DNA of 64,000 bases from Isoetes taiwanensis (Eukaryota; Streptophyta; Lycopodiopsida; Isoetales; Isoetaceae). The position numbers and the translations under genes were made by a program. Numbering within the stretch: the stretch's first letter is position 1; the number at the start of each line of letters is the position of its first letter. Under the pieces are notes generated by a model. That model saw nothing but the letters and a program-made list of their open reading frames with translations. It was not told the origin of the DNA and searched no databases. Positions 23,349-34,300 of the stretch are shown here, one piece after another. The stretch lies in contig JAJEKV010000022.1 in assembly GCA_021234155.1 (NCBI GenBank), forward strand, positions 8,806,934 through 8,870,933, given 5' to 3'.

Positions 23349-24003
23349 ATTGTTATCACTGTTAATGACTCCTGTACTTTGATTCCATTCCTCAATCTGG
23401 ATCCCATACGTAGGATCCTTTCCTTGGTTGCCATGTCCCTCAATGTCAGGTTTATATGCCTCGATCTCCCCCTCCATTGGCCTGATCGGAGGGCTTTAAC
23501 GATGACGCCCCTGTGTTCCTTGAACACCGTTTCTATCACTTCTGCAGTAACTCGATATATATCCTCGTTAGGCCTCTCTCCTATCCCAATTAGCCTAACA
23601 TCATGCTTAATTTTATTTTGCTCCTCATATTCCATTAAATGTGGCTTTATCCTATCAAATGACTCCCATGCATCCAGCTCAACATTTGATTTCTCTAATT
23701 CAACCAACCTTTGCAGGTTCTTTGCTTTCTCTTCTTCGATCTCGTCCATTTTGCGCTGCATTTCCTCGTTCGTCTTCTCCACCCCTCCTACTCTCACGTC
23801 CATGCCAGTGATGGCTATCTTGTTGCTGTTACACGTTTCAGCCAATGCGTTGAGTGCATCCAAGTTCGGAATCTTTGATTCTAGCCGCTTATCCATCTGT
23901 GCCAGGAAGTCCCTAAGGTCCTGTTGGCTCACCGGGGCTCTTGCCGCATCCGATCTCCTCTGCTGGCTGCTGTTGAGACTGTCGGCCATAGCTCTCGTTT
24001 GCA
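23349..24003 (-). pseudogene. LINE ORF1, N-terminal part (coiled coil and RRM-like)
   Basis: ATG at 24002-24004 opens MQTRAMADSLNSSQQ; a better-placed Met follows at residue 6. Residues about 30-110 form a probable coiled coil (VEKTNEEMQRKMDEIEEE, LQRLVELEKSNVELD). Residues about 130-220 (VRLIGIGERPNED, RVTAEVIETVFKEH, INLTLRDMATKERILRMG) look like the RRM plus C-terminal domain fold of ORF1 RNA chaperones. In LINEs this protein coats the element RNA. The frame is cut by the insertion at 23348 after VITM. Confidence 0.7.
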
Positions 24004-24489
24004 AGAACTCTGAGGTGGATCTAAGCAGTGCGCTCGTGCTAGACTCTCACTTGTAAGATAGTCGTCGTCCCTCCCTAAGACTATATATTTCCTGCTTCTA
24101 AACGGTATTCTTATTCATAATTACCGTTCTAATTTGAAATTCAAAATTTAAAATGCAAAAGGCCATAATTAATTCCGTTCGTCTCTTTTTATTGTCATTC
24201 ACCTTCTTTCGTCTGTTGCCCAAGGTTGATCCTTTCGGGTTTTTTCGAGGCTGATTAGTTGGGTATATGCCTGTCTGCATTGATTACGTTGGTATTTCAT
24301 CCGTTCTGAACTTCTGTATCTCTGCATCTTTTGTAGTTCTGTATTCCTGTATTTCTGTGCATGTGTCATTTTGGTGGGCTGGAATCATGGAACCAGAGGG
24401 GGCCATGCCCGCGCTCCCCTAGTCTGTGGCGAGGGGTAAAACCCCACTTTCCATAATTTCCCCCAATCCATAGTGTCGGCAATTTCGTC

Positions 24490-24852
24490 ATCTGAGGTAT
24501 TCTTCATACCTCGCTAGAAGTCATATGTTGTTCACAGATGTTATATTATAGTGAGTTTTTAGTGGTCCGGGTTACCAGTTGGTGGGTCCAGCCCTCGCTA
24601 TCCTGGTGTACGGTGGAGGCTTGGCCTCACTGTCCCGTAACTTGCCCCCGTCCACCTTTTACTCTGTGTTGACAGAAATCGGTAAATGAGGTATTCTCCA
24701 TACCTCGCTGAATAAGTCATATGCCGTTCTCCAGGTGCTAATGAGTTTTTGGTGGTCCGGGTTACCAGTTGGTGGGTCTAGCCCTCGCTATCCTGGTGTA
24801 CGGCGGAGGCATAGCCTCTCTGTCCCGTAGCTTGCCCCGTCCGCCTTTTACT
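24490..24852. repeat. Two tandem units of about 190 bp, possible LINE promoter monomers
   Basis: gaggtatt(c)t(t/c)catacctcgct, gtggtccgggttaccagttg and ccctcgctatcctggtgtac occur in the same order in both halves (24,496-24,680 and 24,687-24,850). Their place just upstream of LINE ORF1 fits 5' untranslated monomers, but could also be an unrelated repeat. Confidence 0.65.
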
Positions 24853-25754
24853 CTGAAGTTCTTTTGTTCTCTGTGTGTACCTTCAACGATCCCATCCTAC
24901 TTGTATTTTTACGAGGCTTGTTCTGCATGGCAAATTATTCTTGTTCCTTGCCTATCTGTCACTTATCTGTCGCCCCTCGTCTTGTACTTCCCTTTGTTTC
25001 GATGTGTTCGCCACCCTTTTCGTTCTGAGTCGATATCTCCCACGATATGGTCCATTTTGTCTAATTTTGCATGGTATCTTTTCTGTTCTATTGCCCAATG
25101 TAACCCGACGTCTCCTGTAATGCTTTCCTACTTTGTATATACATCTGCTGGTGTAACTTATCAGCGCTATACTCCCTCAATAATCCTTCAATAATCCCTA
25201 TTATGTTCTATATTGTTAGAGTCCATAACTTCCATAATTTTCCATATATTCGTGCTTTGTCTCCGTGGGATATAATACTATGGATCGGAATCATTTCATC
25301 ACTAAGGCAATTTTTAAGAATACACAATGGAACTATTTTGCCATAACAGATATTACTTCAGATTTTATTGAGGCCGCTTTACCATTGACAACTATTACTT
25401 CATATCTCCTTCATTCAAAAATTTCTCCATACAGAGATATTACATATTTAAGCATATATCATTGAGAACATGTTCAGGCATTCAGCTATGTCTAATTCTG
25501 CATAATTCGGCTATGCATTCAGCTACCAAACAAGTCTATCAGGCATAATTTGTTCTTGCTGTGTCCGGGTTTCCCCGCATCATTCAAACATTTTTCATAC
25601 AGCATTTTGCTGATACATCTTACCTATTTGGCAAACTGGAATCATAAAAGAACGAAGAAGGTAAAAGACAAAAAGTAAAAATGGAAAACAAGCAAAAGAG
25701 ATTACATGCCGCCCATCCTTCTCCTCCATTGTTGCCCTTTCCCATTCTGGATGT
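24853..25754. other. Spacer, no gene seen
   Basis: T-rich, short frames only; possibly 5' LINE sequence or the 3' region of the Cys-rich ORF upstream. Confidence 0.3.
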
Positions 25755-26303
25755 TCAATTCTTTGGCCTTTTTTCTGCCGACGGCTCTCTGATCTTCCTA
25801 ACCTTTTCCAAGTTTCTCCCAACATACGCCCGGCACACGAAATCCATAGGGTTCTTCTCATAACAATATATACAAACCTTTCCGAGATCGCAGATTGTAA
25901 GGTTGTGCTGATATCTTGGCGACCGTTGTATTGCCGCATGAATCCGCAGACGATTAAAACACTGCATAGTTCTATCCAGATCTTGGCGCCTTATTGAATC
26001 GTTTTTGTCGCCTAGTACCCCAAGCACCTCCAGTAACCCTAAAGTGTAGCCATGATCCCGCATATCCTGAGCATGGTGGATTCTGTCACAGAATAGGCAG
26101 TGCACGCGCCCGCAGCTAATGCACGACGGCAGCCCCCGACCTAAACACCGACACTTCGGTTCACAGATACACCACGGGTTGAGCTCCTCGAGGTCAGGAT
26201 TAAAGGGCACCGTAAGGTTGCCCGGGGCTCCAGATCCGGGTCTCTTCCTGATTTTCTTTTCCTCCCCAACATTGTTGACTGCCAGCTTCTTACCCTTATC
26301 CAT
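25755..26303 (-). CDS. Cys-rich protein upstream of LINE ORF1, function unknown
   Basis: The frame is open from 26423, but the Met at 26303 (aaaATGGAT) is the more likely start, giving about 182 residues: MDKGKKLAVNNVG, a Pro/Gly-rich linker, then a cluster WCICEPKCRCLG, CISCGRVHCLFCDRIHH and later CIYCYEKNPMDFVC. About ten Cys and two to three His could bind two zinc ions, somewhat like B-box or treble-clef fingers. The C-terminus is basic. It lies on the same strand as the LINE, 1.7 kb upstream of its ORF1, so it may be an extra LINE ORF or an unrelated gene fragment. I do not recognise it. Confidence 0.45.
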   Translation of the reverse strand: MDKGKKLAVNNVGEEKKIRKRPGSGAPGNLTVPFNPDLEELNPWCICEPKCRCLGRGLPSCISCGRVHCLFCDRIHHAQDMRDHGYTLGLLEVLGVLGDKNDSIRRQDLDRTMQCFNRLRIHAAIQRSPRYQHNLTICDLGKVCIYCYEKNPMDFVCRAYVGRNLEKVRKIREPSAEKRPKN

Positions 26304-26423
26304 TTTTCCTGCAGCTGTGCTGTGGCGGAGGCGGAGATGGAGATGCACTAGCGCTTCCTTGATGGTATGAATTTGAGAACTCAGAATTCCTGAACGCTGG
26401 GAAATTTTGCGCGCTGTTCTCAC

Positions 26424-28146
26424 AATTAGTCTATCTACTGTTTTATATAGTTTCTAGGGTTACGAAAGTCTGTCTGAATTCCCGCCATTCAATACTACCG
26501 TCTGTTCTTAATGCTTGTCTTGTCCTATCTTGTCTCTCCGAATTTTCGTACACGAATATTCGCCGTCTGCCTCCTTGTTACTTGTCTGACACACGTAAAT
26601 ATCGTCCTTTTCTATATATTTTCATTATTTCATTATTACGCCTAGCCTAGATGTTATGATTATGACGATGGTCGTTCGTGTTACGTTCATGCACTTTTAT
26701 TCTAAACTTTTTCATTATTCTTCGTTTATTATCTATTCACGCTCTATGCTGTGATGCCATGTGCTCCATACCCTATGGCCGTTCGATCTGCTTCCGGTAT
26801 CGTCCTTTTGCCACGTAATCCGTCCTCTTGAAATTACACTGATTATAGATTAGTGATATTCAATTTATTTTATGCGTCGTCCGCCCATCCTCCCTCTTTT
26901 GTTTTTCTTTTTCTTTTTTATTTTTCCTTCATATTCGTTTCTTTTCCTAACGTTATAGAAATTTTGAAAAAACTTGAATAAAATTTGAATTAAGATTTGA
27001 ATTACCCGTCGCCATATCCCGGAGCTTCTTTCCCTGCCGCTTCCCCTGTCTGTTAACTCACACTCCTTTTACCAGAGATCGTTGGCTATTGCCGTATACA
27101 GTCTGTACTTTTACTTAATGATTCATCCGTTTGCTTTGGTGTGGTATTCCGATGCTTACATTCATCGTCGACAGTCTGTTTTTCGTCTCCGGTCGGGCAC
27201 GATTGACTTATCTAAAAACTAATCTATCTATAATATAATCCATCTACGATCCACTTAAGCTAAGCACGTTTTTAACTATATTTGATTTGAGATAATGCAC
27301 CTACTTGGTTTCCGCCTCCCGTCGCCATCAGTCCTCCAATGTCGCCATCGCCCATCGCCCATCGCCCATTTCCATCGCCCATCGCCCATTTCCATGACAT
27401 GAGCTTTTACAAGAAACAGCATAGGCATCATGGCTTAAAGGCGCAAAACGATAGAGAGAACATCTTATATCAATCATTTCTAATCTTGTCTGGTCCAAGC
27501 TTACTAAATTGTTAGACCATCTCTTGCTAGATATTTCTTCCTTTAAGTCGAGGGTTATGAATTGTTCTCTTTTTGTAGATACATTTGGATCCCATTCGAG
27601 GGAAATGAAACGGTCAAAAAACGACGATGAATGTGTCCTGGCCCTAGCCCAATTCCTAATGCATCAAGTTTATCTATATGAGAAATTTATCGTGGCGGCT
27701 GTTGCGAACATTTCTCTTCTCAAACCTTAAATTAAATAGATAGATACATTAATTAATGGTAGATCTGCAAATCTGAGATAGTTGCAAAGAATGGGCACAG
27801 AAAAATACCTATCATGTTTTTGGCTGTGATGGATGAGCTCCCACCTGTACTAGAACAGACCTTTTTATGATACCGGCAAATGCATTCTAGAAACCCAAAC
27901 CCGAAGATCTTGAATGTAACTTTGATGTAGTAGAGAAATATTGAAGCGTTTGATAGAGTAAAGTACAATAATCCATTCTTAATATGCTATAGTGGAAGCC
28001 TGAGCCACCAGTGAAGCTCTGTTCTCGCCATAGCTCTCTTCAGTTTGTAAGGAACCTGCTCGGGCCTCGGATTAAGAGAGGTCAACCTCCCCATCTCACG
28101 GGTCATGCCAAATAACTCTCTGGCCTCAAGGGTTATTTGGCATAAC
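26424..28146. other. Spacer, no gene seen; short CATCGCC repeats at 27,345-27,395
   Basis: Low-complexity, T-rich sequence. The only structure is the tandem word catcgcccatcgcccatttc, repeated twice. An open frame at 27,509-27,730 has no recognisable domain and is not supported. Confidence 0.4.
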
Positions 28147-28147
28147 T

Positions 28148-28201
28148 GTGACGGTCCAGGGGAATATACGTCATAAATACGTATATTCCTGGATCCGTCA
28201 C
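28148..28201. repeat. Long hairpin at the LTR start
   Basis: GTGACGGTCCAGGGGAATAT plus ACG (28148-28170) is complementary, with few mismatches, to CGTATATTCCTGGATCCGTC plus AC (28180-28201), leaving a 9-base loop. Confidence 0.75.
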
Positions 28202-28389
28202 TATACAAGTCTATCATTCATAGCCTTGTATACCATAGGTTGTGGCACTAGGGGGCATGGCCAAGTTATTCTCATAACTTAACCAACCATAGGTTTAGAC
28301 CATTATCCACGTGGCCTTAACCTATTGGGCACCCGCCACACAGGACTCACCCGATTGGTGCCACGTGGCATCCTAGGTGGACCTAGCTT

Positions 28390-28415
28390 ATATAGGCCTA
28401 AACCCTAACCCTAGG
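28390..28415 (+). promoter_or_regulatory. LTR promoter: TATA-like box and telo-box
   Basis: tatata at 28,390-28,395 is followed by aaaccctaaccctagg at about 28,400-28,415. In plants the telo-box is common in promoters of translation and replication genes. Its use here is inferred. Confidence 0.4.
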
Positions 28416-29799
28416 CCTCTTTCCAGCCCTAGCACCCAGAGACTCACCTACTCGTTCGAAACCCCGTTTCGAACATCGTTTGTTGTGGCATAGGCTGGTG
28501 CAGCAGCCCCAGCAGGGTAGACGCGTTCTTGGAGTAGGAGCAGCAGCTTGTGAGTCGAAGACCATGGAGGCGCACGGATCTGGAGGGAGAGCATCAGGAG
28601 CAGGTATGTAGACTAGTAGTCGTGGTAGCTTATCTGGAATTAGCATTCCAGATATGCTAGTATCTTGTATCTAGAGTAGAGCCATCCTAGAACCCGTATT
28701 CAACATCTTGAACCCTAATCAATGAACCCTAACTATTAGTTAGATTTGTATGATTAGGTTAAGATGCTCTTCTTATGATTATTCTCATGATGTGATGATT
28801 ATGGATGTTGGTTGATCTTGTTGCTCCTCTTGTATTGGGAAGGGGGGTAGAGACCTAGAGCCATATGTAGTATGCTCCTAGAGTAGATCCCTTAGTTCCT
28901 ATTAGATGCGGCCTGTGCATAGGAGCCCACCAGGCTATTGAGGCTATGATATGACTCAGCACCATACAACGGGGCTAGAGGGAAAGTGGAGGGAGGATCC
29001 CTGCCGAGTGGGGGCTTCGGGGGATCCCATAGTGGGCTAGGCTTATGGTCGGTCACCGTGTGGGCGAGCATGGGTCCGACACCTCCTGGGGCAATGGTGT
29101 CGCCACGCCTCTCGAGAGCTGCAAGTGTCGGCTTGGCTCTCGTTTTTGGGGTTCCGATGCAGTGCGAATGCGTGTGTCGCCCGCGATTCTCTAGCCATAC
29201 GGCACCTCTAGATCACGGGAAGGGGAGATGCAACCCTTCTGCCTCATCGGACCAGGGAGATGCAACACAGGTAGTCCCGGTGGGTGATGCCACAGGGATT
29301 GCGTGTCCGGAAGGCTAGAGTCCTGTCGAGCTGATTTAGCCCATCCGCAAAGGAAGTATGCACGGAGGGGCGGATGGAGTGGTCAACCCTAGCCATTGTT
29401 CTATGCCAGCCCTAGCCATTGCCATGACTCGGTGCACGCTCTATCCCGAGGCCTAGCCGGTCAGTCATCCTCCTTCACAGTGCGAGGCGGGGTAGGAGCT
29501 CTCATGTTTCACGGTTTGTGCTTATCATCTTTGTATTGGTATATGTGTGATGCACTACCCTTCGAGGTAGTATTCGTATATGTTTGATGCTAGTTCTCGA
29601 CGTGTTATAAGCTTCCCAATTATAGGAGCCCATAGGGAAGAGGCGGCATAAGACACCTTTCAGATTCCCTTCCCGCACTAGGAGTCACCTCGGAGAGTGC
29701 GGGGGTAGGCGAAGGCCCCATGCGGTTTCTGGCGAGCGGATGGGGGATTTCTGCCGAAAGTGTCTGTACGGGCCCGACGTTTAGCGGGGAGCGTCACAA

Positions 29800-29811
29800 T
29801 GGTATCAGAGC
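29800..29811 (+). other. Primer-binding site for initiator Met-tRNA
   Basis: TGGTATCAGAGC one base after the LTR end is the canonical plant retrotransposon PBS complementary to the 3' end of initiator methionine tRNA. Confidence 0.85.
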
Positions 29812-30371
29812 GATGTTCTTGGTTGACCAAGAACTAGCACTGACCATAACCATGAAGTAGTCTAACAGGCCTATAGGGGTGTGAAATAAACATTTCCACC
29901 ATGGAACCGCAAAAAAGGGGGAAAATTTTTCTCCCGGGTAGTGGGTCAGGACTTAGGTTAAGTGTTAGACGAAGGTTGGAGTGAGTCAAACTCTTCTTCT
30001 AGTAAATTTGGAGTGAAAATTATGCATCTGCATCAAATTTCACCTAAAATGGGTCGAAGAATCATGCCAATCGGAGACCCAGGTGAAAAATGGCGCGAAT
30101 TCATAATTAGCACTTCAAACCATTAGAGAAATTCGAAAATTTAAATATAATATCAATTAATATAGGTTAATATATACATTAATAGTTAAATAATTACTAA
30201 ATATGGTGTAATTAATAAGGGGGGCTATTAAATAGGGGTAATTATGGTAGGAGAATATTCCCAGGGACCCTCCTATTTAAATATCTGACACCTCATTTTT
30301 CTCTCTCCAACCCTTCACCTTCACCTCTCTCTTGCTCAGCCTTACGTCACCCATTTCCTGAACCACAAGAT
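29812..30371 (+). other. Leader between PBS and the H3-like ORF
   Basis: No gene. Contains AT-rich sequence (30,110-30,240) and, near its end, a promoter-like TATTTAAATA and a pyrimidine-rich CTCTCTCC stretch. Confidence 0.45.
30274..30320 (+). promoter_or_regulatory. Putative core promoter of the H3-like gene
   Basis: TATTTAAATA (30274-30283) is followed about 25 bases later by a pyrimidine-rich region (tttttctctctccaaccctt), a typical plant start-site context, about 90 bases before the ATG at 30372. Confidence 0.45.
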
Positions 30372-30435
30372 ATGGCACGCACCAAACAAACCTATAGGAA
30401 GTCTGGACCAAGACCTACCCTCTCTATGGCGCAGG
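30372..30435 (+). pseudogene. Histone H3-like gene, 5' part (H3 tail), cut by CACTA
   Basis: ATG at 30372 opens MARTKQTYRKSGPRPTLSMA. Canonical H3 begins MARTKQTARKSTGGKAPRK, so residues A1-T6, R8, K9 and S10 are kept and A7 is Tyr. K4 and K9, the main methylation sites of H3, are present. The coding sequence is interrupted in codon 22 by the CACTA element at 30436; AGG at 30433-30435 is the target duplication. Without the transposon the frame continues exactly at 41248. As it stands, a ribosome would read a few transposon codons and stop at TAA (30456). No intron is seen, as in many plant H3 genes. Confidence 0.8.
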
Positions 30436-30464
30436 CACTACAAGAGAATGATGGCTAAACGTCA
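30436..30464 (+). repeat. Left terminal inverted repeat of the CACTA element
   Basis: CACTACAAGAGAATGATGG followed by ctaaacgtca matches the inverted right end (41216-41244), except for one base in the ct/tt position. Confidence 0.85.
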
Positions 30465-30985
30465 CAACATTCGTCAGAGGGTCCAAACATACTGGCCAAC
30501 TTAGTATCTGACGAATATAATGACTACTCCTCTGACGATTAACTTTCTAACGAAAAACGTGACGAAACGCTTGACGATTTACATGACTAAAAATGTGTTT
30601 ATTAATGTGACTATTAAGCTGACGAGACCTATGACGTTTTGCAATTGACTATGACACTGACTAATAATCTAACTAATATGCCTGACTAATAGTATAACTA
30701 AAAGTGTGACTTGTAAGCTGACTAAACCCTGACTAAAATCATGACTAAGAAATTGACTAATTTTCTGACTAATAAATTGACGAGAACAATGACCATTCAT
30801 TTTTAACTAATATAATGACTATTAAACTGACTCATACATCTGACTAATTGGCTAACTAAGATGCTGACGAGTATGTTGTCTAATTACTGACTAAATGATG
30901 ACTAAAAAGCTGCTACGTATTCTGACTAATAAGTTGACTAACTTTTTGTATTCGTCAAAACACTCGTCATGTAGTAGTAATACCA
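30455..30985. repeat. Left subterminal repeats (tgactaat / tgacgaat)
   Basis: Dozens of degenerate copies of tgacta(a)t or tgacgaa, spaced every 12-25 bases. In En/Spm the subterminal motifs bind the TNPA-type protein and help excision; here that role is inferred from position. Confidence 0.8.
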
Positions 30986-31323
30986 TTTTTTAGAAGTACA
31001 ATTTTGTATATGATGTATTAAGAATATAAAATTTCTCCTTTATCCACTATCATCTCTTTAACTTATCCCAAATGTTAACTTCCTTCCTTCCTTCCTTCCT
31101 TTCTAGTATGGGGAGACCATATAGGTTTCACCAACTCCACTGTGGGGGAAATATATAGGGATCTTAAGTAAATTTTGTGTTTGTTTAGATTTTGTTTACC
31201 ACAATTTTTTTCTCCTATCATGTAACTTTGAATCAATCAAGCATATATATCATACGAGCATAAGGAGATACATACTAAAAAAAAGATGTACATATAAAGC
31301 AATTGAGAACTGAAATGTGATTT
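30986..31323. other. Spacer at the 3' side of TNP2; CCTT microsatellite
   Basis: No gene. It holds a short (cctt)n run at 31,081-31,102 and AT-rich sequence, probably the TNP2 3' untranslated region. Confidence 0.45.
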
Positions 31324-34300
31324 CTAAATGAAATCCTCGTCATCCAAGAAATCATGTTGTATATCATTCCATTCATCGTCATCTAGCTGTAGAAGTAGCC
31401 TTCGTCGCATATCTGGCATTTGAAGCTCCACGTCTTCTTCCTCTTCAATATAATCTTCAAGTGCCACTGGGGAGTGCATTGGTGATCTTAAATCTTCATT
31501 GGGTGTTTGCTCTTGAGCTTCATAATCTTCTACATTTTGTGGCACCACAAATTCCAATTCTCGCTCATGCTCCATATCTTCTTCAGGCTCCTCCCCTTCT
31601 TCCTCAAGGATTATATTTGGAATGTGTCGACGTGATGTTGGTTCTGTAGGGATTACGATCCACCATTTATGGTTCTGAGGATTGGCATGGAAAAATACTT
31701 GTCGAACTTGTTGTGGATACACAAATGGTTCACTGACATCTACTAAAACTTGCGTCGAATCGACTTCAAAAAAGCCAGATGGATGTGGCCGCATTGTTTG
31801 ATTTCTTCCACGGTATAGAGGCTTGAACCATTTTGCTTTTAGAATGGTCTGTCGAAATGAACGAAAATCCACATCAATAATATCAGTAATAACTCCGACA
31901 TATTCAAGCTCTCCATCAATAGGGTTATTATCTCTAGCGCTTGCTCGACTCCTTTGGTCAAATGAGGCAATTATTCCAGAATCACAAGTAACACGGGCTT
32001 TGTCAATGCTCTCAATTCGGAAATGCTGACCATAAGCCCACATTGAATTATGGAACCTAGCCTGCACATTGAATAAAAACTCAAATGTTTTATGAATGCA
32101 AAACTATATAATAGCAATAACAAATCTGGACTTACTGATTGATGGCAGCCAAGTGCAATATTGAGGTCATCCTCTTGTATTTTTTCTCCATTGTCTTCAG
32201 CCTCCCAAAGCTTTTCAGATAGCCACCAATGGGGCGGAGTATCAGGGAGGGGCCTTAGCTCTGAAGGATATTGTACTCTCCTTTGACGTCCTCGATGGTT
32301 CCTTGCAGCATATGCTCTTCTATCCATATCTCTTTGTGCCTTTTCAACTTTATATAGTTCCACCCACCTAGTAAGACCATCTGCATTGTTCAACACGAAT
32401 TTGTTGATGCCTTCAAACATCTCGTCACTTAACCTTCGCTGCTTACCCTGACCTTGTAAAATTTCACCTTCTAACCAATCAGGAGCCTCCTTCTTCCAAA
32501 CTTTTGGTGCATTTGGATCTATTGATGTGGTGGCATCGGTCAAGAAAAATAATGTCTCTTGAATAAGGTGCCCTTCTGCCATACATCCCTCAGGCCTAGC
32601 CATCTGGCGCACAAAGCCTTTTAATACCTTCATATATCTCTCTAAAAAGAACATCCATCTAGAGGGGTTTGGACCCACGAGCAAAATCTCTTGTGGCAAA
32701 TGCACCAGCAAATGTACCTGTTGATCACATTAGTATGTATAATTGGCAATGTTTAACTTATTTCAACTAGCTACATACCTGAAGATCAAAAAAACTAGTG
32801 GGAAATAAGTATTCTAGCTGGCATAATATCTCTGCAATCTCTATTTCCATGGTGGGAATATCAGCAGCTACAATCTCTTTTGAACACACCCACCTAGAGA
32901 AGCTAGCAAGTCTATAGATGACTTTTCGGATAGAAGGCGTGAGGCAATTCTCTAAGGCACATGGGAGAGTATACTGTAACAAGAAAAAAAATATAATTAG
33001 TCGTGCATACAAGTTGTCAATATTGTTCATCCTTACCTGTAAAAAGTTGTGCCAATCATGCGATTTTAAGCCGGTAAGATCTCCATCTTTCGTGAATGCC
33101 CTTCTTAGGGAGGAGCCATGACTGTGTTGGAGTCTTGAGAGCTTTAATAGAGTTCTTCACTTGTTTGAGTTAGTCCCCTTTTCAATACCCAAGGGCCCTT
33201 ACGAAAGCGAGGAGCTTTGCCTTCTTCTATGATAGGCCATAATTCAGGTTTGATATTGTTATCCTTTAGATCATTTCTAGCATTAAGAGTTTCCCAATCT
33301 CCTGTAAGATGTCGCCAAAGTGAATGGCTTACATTCTTAAAAATATGCATAGGATCCAAGAGATGTGCAATCTTCAGTTCAGGCCAGTATTCCAACTTGT
33401 AGAATATGGATAGTTTCTTCATGCCAGGTGGAGGTACAGAACTGTTTAGGTCACGATCATTCCATGTTTGCAACCAATCATGTGGAGTTCTTCTACTAGG
33501 TACATGTGATGTATCACCATGACGAAGCTCATGATCCAATGGTAGATATTTCTTATGGTTTGTGTATATCATCTTTGACAGGTGTTTTGATCTGTACGAT
33601 GTTAACTCTTGGCCACATGATGGGCATCCACATTTTCCACTAGTTTGTAGTCCTGCAAAGTAAAACAATCTTATAATATAGTTCAAAATAATCTAAAATA
33701 AGAATACAAATGACAACATTATACCTGACGCAACACCGAGTCCGGGATAGTCATGAATAGTGAAACATAATATTCCATGAAACATGAAATTGTGTGGTTG
33801 TCTCGAAATATCATACATATGTATTCCTCTCCATAAAGTGTCAAGTTCCTCCACAAAAGGTTCTAAGTACACATCCATATCCTTCACTTCATTAGAGGTA
33901 ATTTGAGATCTCATTTTGTCCCATTAAGGGATGCTTAAAAAGCCACATCAGCTTTTTAAACTGTCCAATAAGAGAAGAGCTCCAGTGTATTTTATTCCAG
34001 TATTATGTGGCAGCAGTAATTAATGCAGTTCTAACTAACTTTTGCAGTGTCATTTTTCTACTATAACTTTTGATCAAAAACTCCGATTCGAACACTATTT
34101 GTGGCAATGGATTCGTCTCCTCAAGATCTTTCTAATGACAACCCATTGTTATATCTTTTGGGATGTAAATATACAAGAAAAGAGCAAAAAACCATATTTT
34201 TTAAGGTTAACACATATGGCTTGTATTGATATACATCATAACCATATATCACTTGAAAGATCTTTTCATTCTGCATCTAATGCAACAAACGCCGCAGCAT

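Larger units (their letters stand above)
17216..24060 (-). mobile_element. Degraded non-LTR retrotransposon (LINE) with a nested DNA element
   Basis: Read on the minus strand: ORF1 (24003-23349, continuing 21222-20814 after a nested insertion), then ORF2 with an apurinic-type endonuclease, reverse transcriptase and C-terminal zinc knuckle (20810-17479). The 3' end lies near 17216-17245, where the minus strand has an A/T-rich tail made of tattc-like units. The 5' limit is uncertain and may reach 24.9 kb or beyond. Several frameshifts and stops in ORF2 make the copy inactive. Confidence 0.75.
28147..29798 (+). mobile_element. 5' LTR of an LTR retrotransposon, 1652 bp
   Basis: The LTR starts TGTGACG and ends CGTCACA, a short inverted repeat with TG...CA borders, and is followed one base later by a primer-binding site. 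It contains a TATA-like tatata at 28,390-28,395, a plant telo-box-like aaaccctaaccctagg just after it, and CACGTGG-type motifs at about 28,310 and 28,360. No matching 3' LTR was found in the window, so the element is truncated, interrupted by the later insertions, or ends outside. Confidence 0.75.

Noticed and set aside
27987-28217. Minus-strand frame across the LTR border
   Set aside because: It spans the hairpin at the LTR start and has no similarity to known proteins.
28400-28415. Interstitial telomere repeat
   Set aside because: Only about two units of the ccctaaa type, next to a TATA-like box; a promoter telo-box is more likely.
29800-29811. A tRNA gene
   Set aside because: Only 12 bases match initiator Met-tRNA, in the position of a primer-binding site after an LTR.
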